DNA of 64,000 nt from Mycogone perniciosa (taxonomy: Eukaryota > Ascomycota > Sordariomycetes > Hypocreales > Hypocreaceae), in the NCBI GenBank assembly GCA_025331125.1, contig JAOALB010000093.1, positions 124,001 through 188,000 on the forward strand, in the 5' to 3' direction. Below are positions 45,796 to 56,057 of the stretch, in pieces (position 1 is the first letter of the stretch; each line of letters starts with the position of its first letter). Under the pieces are notes generated by a model, which was not told where the DNA came from, did no database searches, and was given only the letters and a program-made list of their open reading frames with translations. A program made the translations under genes and the position numbers.

Positions 45796-46974
45796 TTAAG
45801 CCTTTGCTTGAGGCTTTCCCTTATTCCCACCCCTGGTACCAGCACTACCAGCCACAATCAGCGACGTCAACTTCTTCTCGAAGCTCTCCACATCCTTCTG
45901 CGTATACGTCTCAGCCCTCAAATGCCACGACCGCGCAACCCCAACTGAATCCGTAGCAAACTTAGGCACTTCATGCTTGCCCACAACGGCATTATCCAGG
46001 ATGACCTTCTTGATCGCCTCCTCCGCGCCTTGAATAATGCGCTCATCCACCACCGCCTCATCGCCACCGTCGCTCTTCTTCTTTTTCTGGAGATACTGCT
46101 CCGCAGCCTCTTTGGCCTTCACATCCGCAAAGAAGCGTATCCCGCTCTTCTCAAGCTCCTCGGCATAATTCCGAGCCTGTAGATTCTGCGGCATGCCCAC
46201 CGGATCCGCCGTCCCAAGGACACTCAGATTCTGCATTACCGTCGCAGCCCTGCCCTCCTTCGTCGATGTAATGGCCGGCATAAACGGCGCCAAGGACTCC
46301 AGCGTCAGCGCGGGGTTATACTGCATCTTGGTTCCGAACCGCATAGCGTCGTCGAATTCCTGCTCCGCGGGATCCATCCTCTCAAACGGGTCTTGCCTCT
46401 TCCCTCGCAGACCGGCAGCCGTCTTGTCGCCGTCTTCTTTCCCCTTTGCTTTGCCCCCCGTTGCTTTGAAGCCGCCTCGTCGCCCGCCCCGGCCGCCGAA
46501 ACCTCCCCTCGTAGCACCTCCTCTGGTAGCACCTCCTCTAGTACCAGATGGTCGGCCACGGCTCGCCTGTGAGAATCGATTCCCACCCGTCGGCGATGCA
46601 GTCCGTGGAGCACCGCCCTGAGCTGTCGATCCTCCCCTTCCACGTAGCCCTCCCCTCCCACGCAGACCACCCAATCCTCTAGGCAGACTCCGTACATCAA
46701 TCACCTTGGGCTGAGCTGCCGAATCCCCCACTGTCTGCCCCGTTCGGCCAGTGTTCCGATTCTTGACTAGGGAATTGATCTCTGTCGCAGCAGCACGGGT
46801 TCGCTGGCGGGCAGTCGTAGTCGGTCTGACATTTTGAGAATCGCTGCCGGTAGGTTCGTCGAAGTACGATTGTGTCGTGGAGAACTGTCGAAAGTAACCA
46901 CTCAATTCATGTGCAGTTTGCCTTAGCTCTGGCCTCGCCCGGCTGCAAACCGAGCGAAAAGCCTGGGAACTCAT
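45796..46974 (-). CDS. RGG-rich protein with a mitochondrial-type N-terminus
   Basis: Single exon, 392 aa. The N-terminus (MSSQAFRSVCSRARPELRQT, then RQFSTTQSYFDE) has the R-x-F-S-T-T pattern common at fungal mitochondrial processing sites. Residues about 95-180 are Gly/Arg-rich with repeats such as RGRGGLRGRGGSTAQGG and TRGGATRGGATRGGFGGRGG. The C-terminal half is a folded-looking domain: FGTKMQYNPALTLESLAPFM, SVLGTADPVGMPQNLQARNY and the segment KKVILDNAVVGKHEVPKF. It looks like a fungal mitoribosomal or mitochondrial RNA-binding protein; mS46/Rsm28 is one possibility, but I cannot confirm it. Its convergence with RRF1 is suggestive at most. The coding region is certain; the function is not. 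Confidence 0.7.
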   Translation of the reverse strand: MSSQAFRSVCSRARPELRQTAHELSGYFRQFSTTQSYFDEPTGSDSQNVRPTTTARQRTRAAATEINSLVKNRNTGRTGQTVGDSAAQPKVIDVRSLPRGLGGLRGRGGLRGRGGSTAQGGAPRTASPTGGNRFSQASRGRPSGTRGGATRGGATRGGFGGRGGRRGGFKATGGKAKGKEDGDKTAAGLRGKRQDPFERMDPAEQEFDDAMRFGTKMQYNPALTLESLAPFMPAITSTKEGRAATVMQNLSVLGTADPVGMPQNLQARNYAEELEKSGIRFFADVKAKEAAEQYLQKKKKSDGGDEAVVDERIIQGAEEAIKKVILDNAVVGKHEVPKFATDSVGVARSWHLRAETYTQKDVESFEKKLTSLIVAGSAGTRGGNKGKPQAKA

Positions 46975-47721
46975 AATTGCGATTTTTGGTAGTTGACTTG
47001 ATGCCAGCGTTCAGATGGGACGGCGCAGAACCACGAAATTTCTCTAGCCAAGGCGATGACTAAGCACAATATCTCACGACAATGATGACCGAGGCTCGAC
47101 CATACAGAATGTTTCCATGGATTCCATACGCTCACTGAATGATAGTATTTCATGAACCTCGCAGCAATAGGCACAATTAGGAATATTAAAAACGAATCAG
47201 TTTCTTAATACTCCAAAGACACCCGCTTAGATAATGCGTGCGTCGTCTGGCGGGCTGCACGCATATTCACACGAGGCCCCGCTATATAATCGCTGATCCT
47301 CCATTCAAGACACCAAACTACCCATGATTCTCCCCTTCCGTAACCTCCCGCGGCGCCGTCAGTCGTCATAAATCTCGCCATGTTCTTGGAAGCATCTAGA
47401 GGCCCATTCGTGAGGACGCATGTGCCGAGTGACCGTTCCAGATCCTGGTTCAGACAATTACGTCTCACCGCTCGGATAGAGCCACAGTTGATATGAACCA
47501 CCCGACACGGTTATTACCCCGTAGCCATGGTAGCCACCTGCTTGCGCTGTTCCCACCAGCCTGTAGATCCCCTCATAGACGTATGGCACCCCTAAGATGA
47601 TATCAAATGATATTCTCGTACGTCGTCGTTGTGACTGTCTTCGTATTCGCGACCGCTCCTAACTCTTTCTTCCATCCATACAAGTCTGGCAAAGTCGTCT
47701 CCCGATGTAGTGCTTCAACTC
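46975..47721. other. Spacer between the PPZ 3' end and the RGG gene promoter
   Basis: About 750 bp. No open frame with domains or splice signals; nothing further is seen. Confidence 0.45.
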
Positions 47722-49426
47722 TTATACGCTCTGAGGCTGAACACTTGCGGGCTATAAAATGGTTAGCATACTACTTGATAGTCGAGACGGTCAACTTACA
47801 GGGCTGTTCAACATTTGCTGCCGCTTGTTGCGCCCCTTCTTAATGTGGCTCTTGAGAGCACTAGAATCAAGCGGCTTGAGCAGCTCGAAACTGCAGAGCA
47901 ACTCGGAGGATACAGACATTACAGCGCCCCAATTATCGAATTCGCCACAGTACTGCAAGAGTCAGTCGCCTGTCAAAGCACAGGAAAGTACTTGAACTTA
48001 CGTTTGGTGCGCTAAACACTGTGACCAAGACACGATCGTTGAAAAATTCATATCCATCTTCGACCACCATGTGTGCTCGACAGATCAAATCAAAATCATG
48101 CGTGGCAAGGAAATCGGTAATAACACGCTTCCCAAAACAGTAGCTGACGCCTCTTTCGTTTGCTTCCCAGTCTTGCTCCATGTCAGCGGGATCCGACCAA
48201 AGAAGGTCGTTCAGCAGGCCGTAGTCGGGCACATCGGTAGGGCGAGCAATGTTTCGAATGTCGTCCATGTGACTCAAAGCTGGTGAAAGACCCCCGTGCA
48301 CGCAGAAAATCTTCCCGGCCACAATGGCAGCAATTGGCAAGGTGTTGAAACAATCGATGAACGTCTTCCAAATCTTGACGTTGCACCTCCGCTTGCACTC
48401 ATCGTAGAATCCATACACGCGGGTCACGTTGGCACATTCATGGTTCCCTCGGAGCAAGAAGAAGTTCTCGGGGAACTTCAGCTTGTAGCAAAGCAACAGC
48501 AGGATTGTTTCCAGGGATTGCTTTCCTCGGTCAACGTAGTCTCCCAGGAAGAGATAGTTGGACATGGGAGGGAAACCACACATCTCAAACATTCGAATCA
48601 AATCCGTGTATTGGCCGTGGACATCGCCAACAATCTTAACAGGGGCATCAAGCTCCAGGAGGGCGGGTTGTGAGAGGAAGACTTCTCGTGCGCGCTGGCA
48701 AATAGCGACAATCTCCGCGTTCTTGAGACAAACGCTCTTGGTCACCTTGCCAGCATAGCCAGCATCGAGGAGTCGTTTGATGTAATCATCCAGATCCATA
48801 TCCTTCATCTCAGCCATGGCGACGTTGGAGTTAGAATCGTTCTTGCTGGCATCCGTTGAAGGTGTCTTTTGGACCGGATTGATGGTATTATCGCGCTTCA
48901 CCAGGATGGACTGGCCAGGCGCTTGCATATGGGTGTTGACGCTGGCATTGGCCAAAGGAGGTTGGTCGGAAACATGATCAACCTCACCCGACGCCTGCGC
49001 GGCGCTCACATCATGGGTACTACTCTTGACAGAGTTGGAGACAGGTGATGGCGGCGGCTGCTCCTCGGTTGTAGGGGAATCAGATGGAGATCCGGATGTA
49101 GATGCAGATACATCGGTCGAGTTGTGTCGAAGCGGGGGCAGGTCGCTGCGGCTATTGCGGGATGCGCTCGAACGGCCACTTTTGGCAGATCGAACCGAAG
49201 CAGCATCGTTCAGCCCGGAGTCGCCATTAGCTAAGACTGAGTTCCTCGGGCTGTCCGTCTTGCCACTGCCGGGGATTTTGGATCGTAATGCGCGAAAAGA
49301 CCGCGATGAGTCCTTTGTGTCAGACTTGCTGAACGACGGGTACGACTGGAGAGAGGCATCAAAGCCGTTGGATCCTCCGGCGGAGCCCTTGGAAGAGCCG
49401 CTCTCCTTGGAGGCCTGGTTGCCCAT
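47722..49426 (-). CDS. PPZ1: PPZ-type serine/threonine protein phosphatase
   Basis: Three exons on the minus strand (49426-48002, 47952-47800, 47751-47722; introns 49 and 48 nt) give 535 aa. The N-terminus MGNQASKESG carries a Gly2 suited to myristoylation. About 200 Ser-rich, low-complexity residues follow, as in Ppz/PpzA. The catalytic domain is PP1-like: LLDAGYAGKVTKSVCLKN, GDVHGQYTDLIRMF (about 267), GDYVDRGKQSLE (about 297), RGNHECANVTRVYGFYDECK (about 323), VHGGLSPALSHM, and after the first join SAPNYCGEFDNWGAVMSV. The tail reads LKSHIKKGRNKRQQMLNSP and ends PASVQPQSV from a 9-codon last exon. PPZ phosphatases regulate cation homeostasis and cell-wall integrity and are held by Hal3-type inhibitors. 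Reading through the first intron gives a false 497-aa end that lacks the YCGEFDN motif. Confidence 0.95.
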
Positions 49427-49924
49427 TGTGGTCGTGCGTGGGGACGAGGGGGTTCGGAGGGACGCGACAGCTGTCTCAAATACGGCGTGGTGGCGTGGGT
49501 TTGACTCTTTTCGCCTCGATGGCCGACCCTACGTCACGTCGGCAGGAGCGTGTACTATCTCGTATGGATTAGGAAGCAGTTTGCAAATGAGCTCCAGCCG
49601 GTCCTAGGGAGGGTGAAACAGTCGACCGAGGTCGGTGAAGAAGGAGGACCGCTGGTTCCTTGGAGCGTCCGTTTTAGTTGATTTAGGCGAGCGCCTAGGA
49701 AAACGGGCCAGCTTGGAGACGCTTGTCAAGTTGGGCGCTGATAACGTCGTCGGAGCTCGTGACTCCGGATCGGTACCGGCAGGACTGGAAACAGCGCTCC
49801 AGCGTTGAAGTCGGTGATAAAGAAATAAAAGCGAGAGTTGACTGCCTCGCGCTCGGAGATATTATGATTCTACACTCCAATCTGAAAAATCAGCGCTCCC
49901 ATCCTGGCTCGGCGTTTGCTCCGG

Positions 49925-50038
49925 GAGGGAAGAGACAAGGGAAGAGATAAGGGGGGAGATGGAAAGAGAAGGAGGAGGAGGAAGAGGAAGAGGAAGAAAA
50001 GGACGAGGAGTGATGAATGAATGAATGAATATGAATGA
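49925..50038 (-). promoter_or_regulatory. Pyrimidine tract (on the PPZ strand) and ATGA tetranucleotide repeat
   Basis: A purine-only-like tract on the plus strand (49925-50010) is a C/T tract on the strand of the phosphatase gene, about 500-590 bp upstream of its ATG. A run of ATGA/TGAA tetranucleotides follows directly (50011-50038). Confidence 0.4.
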
Positions 50039-53000
50039 GCCGGGGCGGCGATGCAATTGACTTGATGGAAAAAAAGGAAGCAAGGCTTTGCTGCTAGTAC
50101 GAATACTCGTAATAAGACCGGAAGATCAAACAAGCTTCAAGGCTCCCTGTCGAATGAACCAGATGGGCAAAAGTACCTGCAGATCCTCTAGGAAGCAAAG
50201 CAGGCTGGCGTCCAGGTCGCCCAAGACATGTGAGACTTACGAGGGACTGATGAGAACAGGTCTCGGCAGCACGGCGAGGATGTCTCAAAAGGGTCTTTTT
50301 TTTGTTGGGTGGAAATATGAGGAAGAGGAGGGGAAGGGAGAAGAAATGGGATGTACATACGTAGGCGTAGGAGAAGGTAGATCCGGAGTAAGGGCCCGGT
50401 GGCGATGCTCAAACGGAGGTCCTATCTCGGTAAGCTTATGACCGCCGCGCGCGCAAACTACTGGTAGTATTGGCTCTACTAACGCCGTCTAGGTAGTTGT
50501 TCGAAATGCCAGTCTTCCGCGGCGGGGGCGATGCGAAAAAGAGCAGCAATGCGAGTGGGAGCACTGAGCAGCGCGGAACTCGACGAAGCGAACTTGGGAA
50601 ATTTCTACGAGTAGATTTCTCCGGTGGCCGGGGGGTTGAGGCGACGAGGGGTGCGAGTGGGTTGCAAGGCCGCGCGCAACGGCCCAGGATATTAATTTAC
50701 TTGCCGAGTGGCAGGCGTGATGTGATGGTGGTGTCGCGGCGATGGTGGTGGTGATGTGTTGAGGTTGAGGCGTGATGGACCTGCGGACGAGTATGTCATG
50801 TAGGTAGCGTTGCACGCAGGGCTGTGAGGAGTTGGACCGGGAACTTGTGACACAGCCGCCGCGGACGGTGAATATGTACGATTAAGGTTTCACACCCATC
50901 CATCTGCGACCCCTCTTGAGGAGTCCAAGATATAATCAAGAATCCTCGGTCCCGTAAGTGACCTGGTTCCGGACGGGGTGGGCTGCTCGATGCGGCGCTT
51001 GGCAGCAGTAGCAGAGCTGGATGCAGGATTAGGGCGATGGCGAAGTCCGAAGCGTGGTGGACGAGGACGAGTGGGATGATGATGCTGAATAAAAGAACAA
51101 TAAAACAACAACAGGAGGCGCCAACTGGGTGCGCGACTCAACCAGGTTTCTGGATTTCCATGATCGTCGTGGCATCTTTCGGCCATAGATAAGGACCCCC
51201 AAGGTCTTGAGACGGAGCCAAGCCAACCTCGACTTACTTTTTCGCACCAACCATGAGATCAGCTCTGGGGCCCTGTCATTGGGCACTGAGCCTCCTGGAC
51301 GGTGCTGCCCAGCTGACGGCTGACCTTGGCTCGCCCCCAAAGCGCGCTGTAGCGTTCGCCCTAGGCCCTCTAAGGGCCCCCCTGGTCCTCCTAAACGACT
51401 CTGGGGCCGCCTCCTAATCCCAGCACGGCTTTGCGCCTTTGCAGACCGAGCATAGCCCCCACACAGCAGCGAAGTTTGAACCACTGAGAGTCGCGCTGCG
51501 TCCCGCCCCTGCAGGGCTCTTGCAGCTGGATAGACCGAGACAGTGGCACGTGTTTGAGGTTTGATGGGAATATGGGCCAACGTTGCATGTCTCTCTTCAT
51601 GTACGCTTTATGTACGGAGTACGGGTGTTTCAACGGCCATGAACGGCTATACGACTACTAGTAACAGCACTTCGTAGGTGCTCGCATACCCAATTGGGTC
51701 GCCGCCGCTGCTACTTCGTACAGACAGCATATTCCTACTCGTAAGTCTCGTACGAAGTACATGCGGCTCCCTGTGATACGACGCGCAATGCAATTGTTAG
51801 GTGCCAGGAACCCCCGACCAATCTCTTGTCTGGGCACCGTGGCACCACCACCAACACAGGATCAGAACCACACACTCTTTGCATGGCCCCATCGTTACTA
51901 CGAGTATACTCTTGGCATTGTCTTGCGACCGCTGCCTAACAGCTGAGCATTCCTGCGCTGTGTATGGCTACGTCCATCGGCGAGTGCTGAGTTTGGAAAT
52001 GCCCACCAGACATCGTATAATACCTGAGGATATAACATCTCAAGAGTAACAGCAAAGGATGCTGACAAGTCCACGGATACGGTTGGGTTGATGCGCATCA
52101 CAGCGAGCAAGTACTATGTCAGCACGTATTCTCTGTGCCAGTACACCGCCCTCGACATTGTTCTTACACCTCGACCACGGCCAACGTTCAAAGAGCCATC
52201 ATGGTTGGCGTCAAATGCCGAACCAATAATCCAAGATGCCGTTCATTATGCCCTCATACTGTCCTCTCACCAGCGGCTGATGAAAGGCGCCACTCCTAGA
52301 GCTTGCAGGTCAGGTCCTTACCGCTCTTCTGGCCCCCTTCCGCTATCGCTCCGCCAGGCGAAAATATTAAAGACGGCGTCAGATTCCCCGGATGATATAC
52401 GCAGGTGTCTCGCGAGATAACAATCGAATAAGTCGCCCGGTACGACAAATCCCTGAAGCGATGAGATGATAGGAGTCACAGTTGTCCGCATTCCAGTAAG
52501 TTGAAGGAAGCTTGGACGCCAAGGCGATTGTTAGTTCTGATAGCGTCCTAATCACCCGGGTGTCATTGCATGATAGGAACCTGCGCTGGCTCGAGTAGTC
52601 GTTGTCATCGTGTCCTATGTCACCGTGTTAAAAGACGTTGATATAAAGGGCTTCATGCCTGGTGACAACTCTGTCGTTATGGCCTTAGGGCTGTGATAGC
52701 CCAGTGAGCACAAGGACACAGCATCCACCGACGGTGTGAAGAGTTTGAGTGCTCGAGGTTTTCGGGAGCGCCCTTTATTAAAGCGAATCGGCGGTTCACT
52801 TTTTCCAGACTCGTCCTAAAGCAGACAGTTTCGTGCATCCTACTTCGTACATGCAGGCTCAAGCCGCGCGCTCATGCTAAATAAAGATATTGAGTGCCGA
52901 GGAGCCGATGATAGGATTCGATACGAACGATTAAACTGGTCCCGGTTCGATAGACCAGCTACCAGATTGCTGGGATTTCTCTAGCTAGGACTTTTACACT

Positions 53001-53793
53001 TGTACAGGGCTGATCGGGGGAAGGCTATTTTGGTGCATAAAAATCAAGCTCGATCCGGATAGTGTTCCATGATATGAGGTGAAGATAGGTACCGCTTACT
53101 CATCGACGATTCAATTCCTGAGTCAGCAGTAATACAAAAGTTTGCCCTTTTGGGTAATTCAACCAATCATGCGCTGGTTTTATCCGGAGGCTGGTGAGTG
53201 AGCCTTGCTATGAGGGGGTTGCTAAAATTAGATCAATCCCTCATCATCGACTATGTACTCCGTAAGTTGGTAAGCTTCTTAGTTGCTTTCTGCTGTTGTG
53301 ACTGACTAACGGCTGTAACGTTTTAACTGTTCTTGGCAAGATTAGCCTTATTAGCTCAAAATTACAGCTCATCTCTGAGCCGAATATTACTATTCAACTA
53401 CGCAATATTTATGGTGTTTGAATGCGATTTTCTTGTGCTTCGTAGGAAGTACGAGTAGTACGAGTGCAGCCAAAATTACGAGTAGGTGATGTGATCTGCG
53501 GGGAGCCACGATATGTTTGGCCTGAGCCTACTAGTTGTCGTCAGCAGCTCCAATTATTTTGAGACGATCCAGGGGCTTGTTCACTGACGACAGGGCTTCG
53601 GAAGAGTGGATAGCGAGGCCGAAAAACTCATTGAATTCTGTCGATGTTGTGTGATGGCCAAGGACCAAATCTGCAGTTGGTCGAAGCAGCTTGTCGTTAG
53701 CGGGGTGCCTTGAAATGAGCCCTGGAGGCCGCCACAATGTGACACTCTTCAAGTCTTCAGCCAAGTGTTTCTCCGACAACCTTCAAGGGTTTC

Positions 53794-53819
53794 GGCCGAA
53801 ACAGGGGGCCGAAACAGGG
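53794..53819. repeat. 13-bp perfect tandem duplication
   Basis: GGCCGAAACAGGG occurs twice without a gap. It lies within a short minus-strand open frame; a 13-bp duplication shifts any frame that crosses it. Confidence 0.7.
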
Positions 53820-54466
53820 ACCCGAGCTCAGAAGGGCAACATATGTCCGGAGTAATAGTATCATGCTGCCAGATTGACATGAGGAGCCGTTTGTGGCTCA
53901 CTTTGCGAGCAGGAATTATACGTGATGTTTCAACTATGCCTTGGTAAGGATGTAAAGGATGCGCCATAAGCAGCTAAAATCCATTATTAGCATACGGAGT
54001 ACGGAGTACATATAATAATAATATGGGCACGCACTATCTACTCGTACTATTGGTATATTAGTATGTTGGCTGGATCAACACCAAGTTATTAACATCTACT
54101 CTGACAGAGGTCGTATGTACTATTATGGCAATGCCCGCTGTGGGACCCACCCACCCTGCCACACTGGGCTGTTACTGCGCCACCCCACATCAAACCTCCA
54201 ACATAGCGCCTGACGCAACCCTTTCAGCTGTGGTTCCCTAAAGGTTTATAACCATCTGATGCCCGACGAGACATTTCTGCCACTTCATCATCATCCTTCC
54301 CGTGTCATCTTCTTTTCCTACCAATACGGCCTCTTTCGCACGATTTGGCTCTCTTCCTAAAAGTCAACGGTCCGTCGTTAGCTTCATCGAGAAAGCCATT
54401 CCGACAACCTCCACCTCCACCTAAAACACCCCTCCATCTTCTCCTCCATCCCAGATAGCCGACAAC

Positions 54467-55435
54467 ATGGGTGCTGGACGTTTTTTCTGCGTGGCGTTGC
54501 CATTAATCCTTACCATCGCGTCCATCGGCACCCTCCTCTATGCAGTCCTCGCTGGCGCTGCTCACCAGAATACCTACATTCTCTCGTTGGATCTAAGAAA
54601 TCTCTCCATCGATCCTATCAACGTGGACACAATCGGTGGCAAGGTATTCGATATTCACACGCGCCAGGTCAAGACTGGAAACATCACTGCCGCCGATCTT
54701 GCCCTTGCCGATACGTACACCTTGACGCTCTGGGGATACTGCAGCACCGACAGCAAGGGCCAACGCAATTGCAGCAAGTCTCAGTTTGATTGGGCCTCCA
54801 AGAGCATCAACACCAGCGACATCCAGTCCAACGGTGTCACGATTCAGTTCCCCAAAGAGGTTCAGGGTGCTCTCAAGACCTTCGCCACCATCACCAGGTA
54901 TGCCAACATTGCCTTCGTTGTGGCTCTGGTTGCTCTCGGTCTCGAGCTCATCATTGGCATTTTCGCCAACTTCTCTCGTGTCATTTCGTGCGTGACCTGG
55001 CTCGAGTCTCTTGTCACTACCGTCTTGGTCTTCGCCGCTGCCGGTCTCGCCACCTCTATTGCCGTCATCGTTGTCGGCGCTGTCGACAGCACTGCCAAGT
55101 TCTACGGTGTCCGTGGCGACATCAATGGCAGGTTCCTTGCTATTGTCTGGATTGGTGCTGCTTTTGCTCTTGGCGCCACCCTCTTCTGGATCTTCACCAT
55201 CTGCTGCTGCAAGCCTGACCGCAGTAGCCGCAAGAACCGTGGCACCAAGAACCTGGACGCTCCTGACGGCGAGAAGCTGCTGCCCACTGGCGGATTCCAG
55301 TCTGGCGGATATGCACCCTTGAACAACGAGCACGAGATGACCAGCGGCAATTACTACAACCCCAGCCAGCCCCGTTTCGCTGCCGGCAACGGCCGATCGG
55401 ATCTTGCCTATGAGCCCTACTCGCACCGGGCATAA
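54467..55435 (+). CDS. SUR7/PalI-family plasma-membrane protein
   Basis: Single exon, 322 aa. Four membrane segments are visible: residues 7-29, 146-168, 181-206 and 223-247. The first extracellular loop (30-145) holds the family hallmark W-G-Y-C (89-92 in TLTLWGYCST) with a partner Cys at 102, and NIT and NTS sequons. The C-terminal tail is hydrophilic, Gly/Tyr/Pro-rich and ends EPYSHRA. Sur7-family proteins sit in eisosome/MCC patches of the plasma membrane and affect cell-wall and endocytic organisation; that is family knowledge. Codon bias (GCC, ATC, CTC) suggests good expression. A long C/T-rich leader precedes the ATG, and an AATAAA lies at 55449-55454. Confidence 0.9.
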   Translation: MGAGRFFCVALPLILTIASIGTLLYAVLAGAAHQNTYILSLDLRNLSIDPINVDTIGGKVFDIHTRQVKTGNITAADLALADTYTLTLWGYCSTDSKGQRNCSKSQFDWASKSINTSDIQSNGVTIQFPKEVQGALKTFATITRYANIAFVVALVALGLELIIGIFANFSRVISCVTWLESLVTTVLVFAAAGLATSIAVIVVGAVDSTAKFYGVRGDINGRFLAIVWIGAAFALGATLFWIFTICCCKPDRSSRKNRGTKNLDAPDGEKLLPTGGFQSGGYAPLNNEHEMTSGNYYNPSQPRFAAGNGRSDLAYEPYSHRA

Positions 55436-56057
55436 ATGCTTCGTCGTCAATAAAAGCAGCCTTGCAGAAGCACGCACGCAACACATGCACATAAAGGCTT
55501 TTAAGCCGGCATCGATGTGGCAGCTCCATTCCTTTGATTCCTTTGCACGGCGTTAGGTTACTTGGGACACTGGATACAGGGAGGAATAGTTGAATAGCTG
55601 AGAAGATGAAGTGGAGATACCCAAAGATGGGACATCGTTGTACATACAGAGGATCACGCGATACATCTTACGATTGAATGAAAAATGGAATTGAAATTGG
55701 ATATCAATGACTTCTGATCCCCTCGCAGGAAAGATGTGTGATTTTATGATGTTTTGTTCTGTTCATTGCTGATGGGCAACCCTTTTTTGTTAGCCTCAAG
55801 ACCTGGTCCAATTGCAAAAATTTTGGCACCACTCACACAACCAAACCATGCCATGCGTGAACAAAAGCCCGCAATATTCCTAGACTAATTCGTAGCGGGA
55901 GCCTGTGGCTCACAACTTGCAAACGCTTCAGTCAGTCGTTATCTCAAGACTCTGCGCGCAATGGTTAATGTGCGTTTTGTGACTCTTATCAATCATGACC
56001 CCTCTACTCCGTATATCACTTCGCACACAGAGCGCAAGCCACTAACCAGGCCAATCC
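55436..56057. other. Spacer after the SUR7 gene and before the WD40 gene
   Basis: AATAAA at 55449-55454, 14 bp after the SUR7 stop, may be a polyadenylation signal but is close. A TACTCCGTA word (about 56007) lies in the WD40-gene leader, where an upstream ATG (55961) opens a short frame that overlaps the main start. No other gene is seen. Confidence 0.45.

Larger units (their letters stand above)
49427..54466. other. Gene-poor 5-kb spacer
   Basis: The left 1.5 kb is probably the PPZ promoter and leader. A GC-rich patch (about 51240-51560) gives several overlapping long frames that look like composition artefacts. From 51.6 kb on, words of the TACGAAGTA and TACGGAGTA types recur (51614, 51664, 51756, 52845, 53250, 53993, 54000). 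Two short minus-strand frames at 53531-53967 are described under findings. The last 200 bp is C/T-rich before the SUR7 gene. Confidence 0.5.

Noticed and set aside
51029..51580. 183-codon minus-strand frame in the PPZ upstream spacer
   Set aside because: Overlaps other frames in the same GC-rich block; Arg/Ser/Gly-rich translation typical of non-coding GC-rich DNA.
52930..52990. GGTTCGA-containing segment examined as a tRNA candidate
   Set aside because: The T-arm-like word has no matching acceptor or anticodon arms around it.
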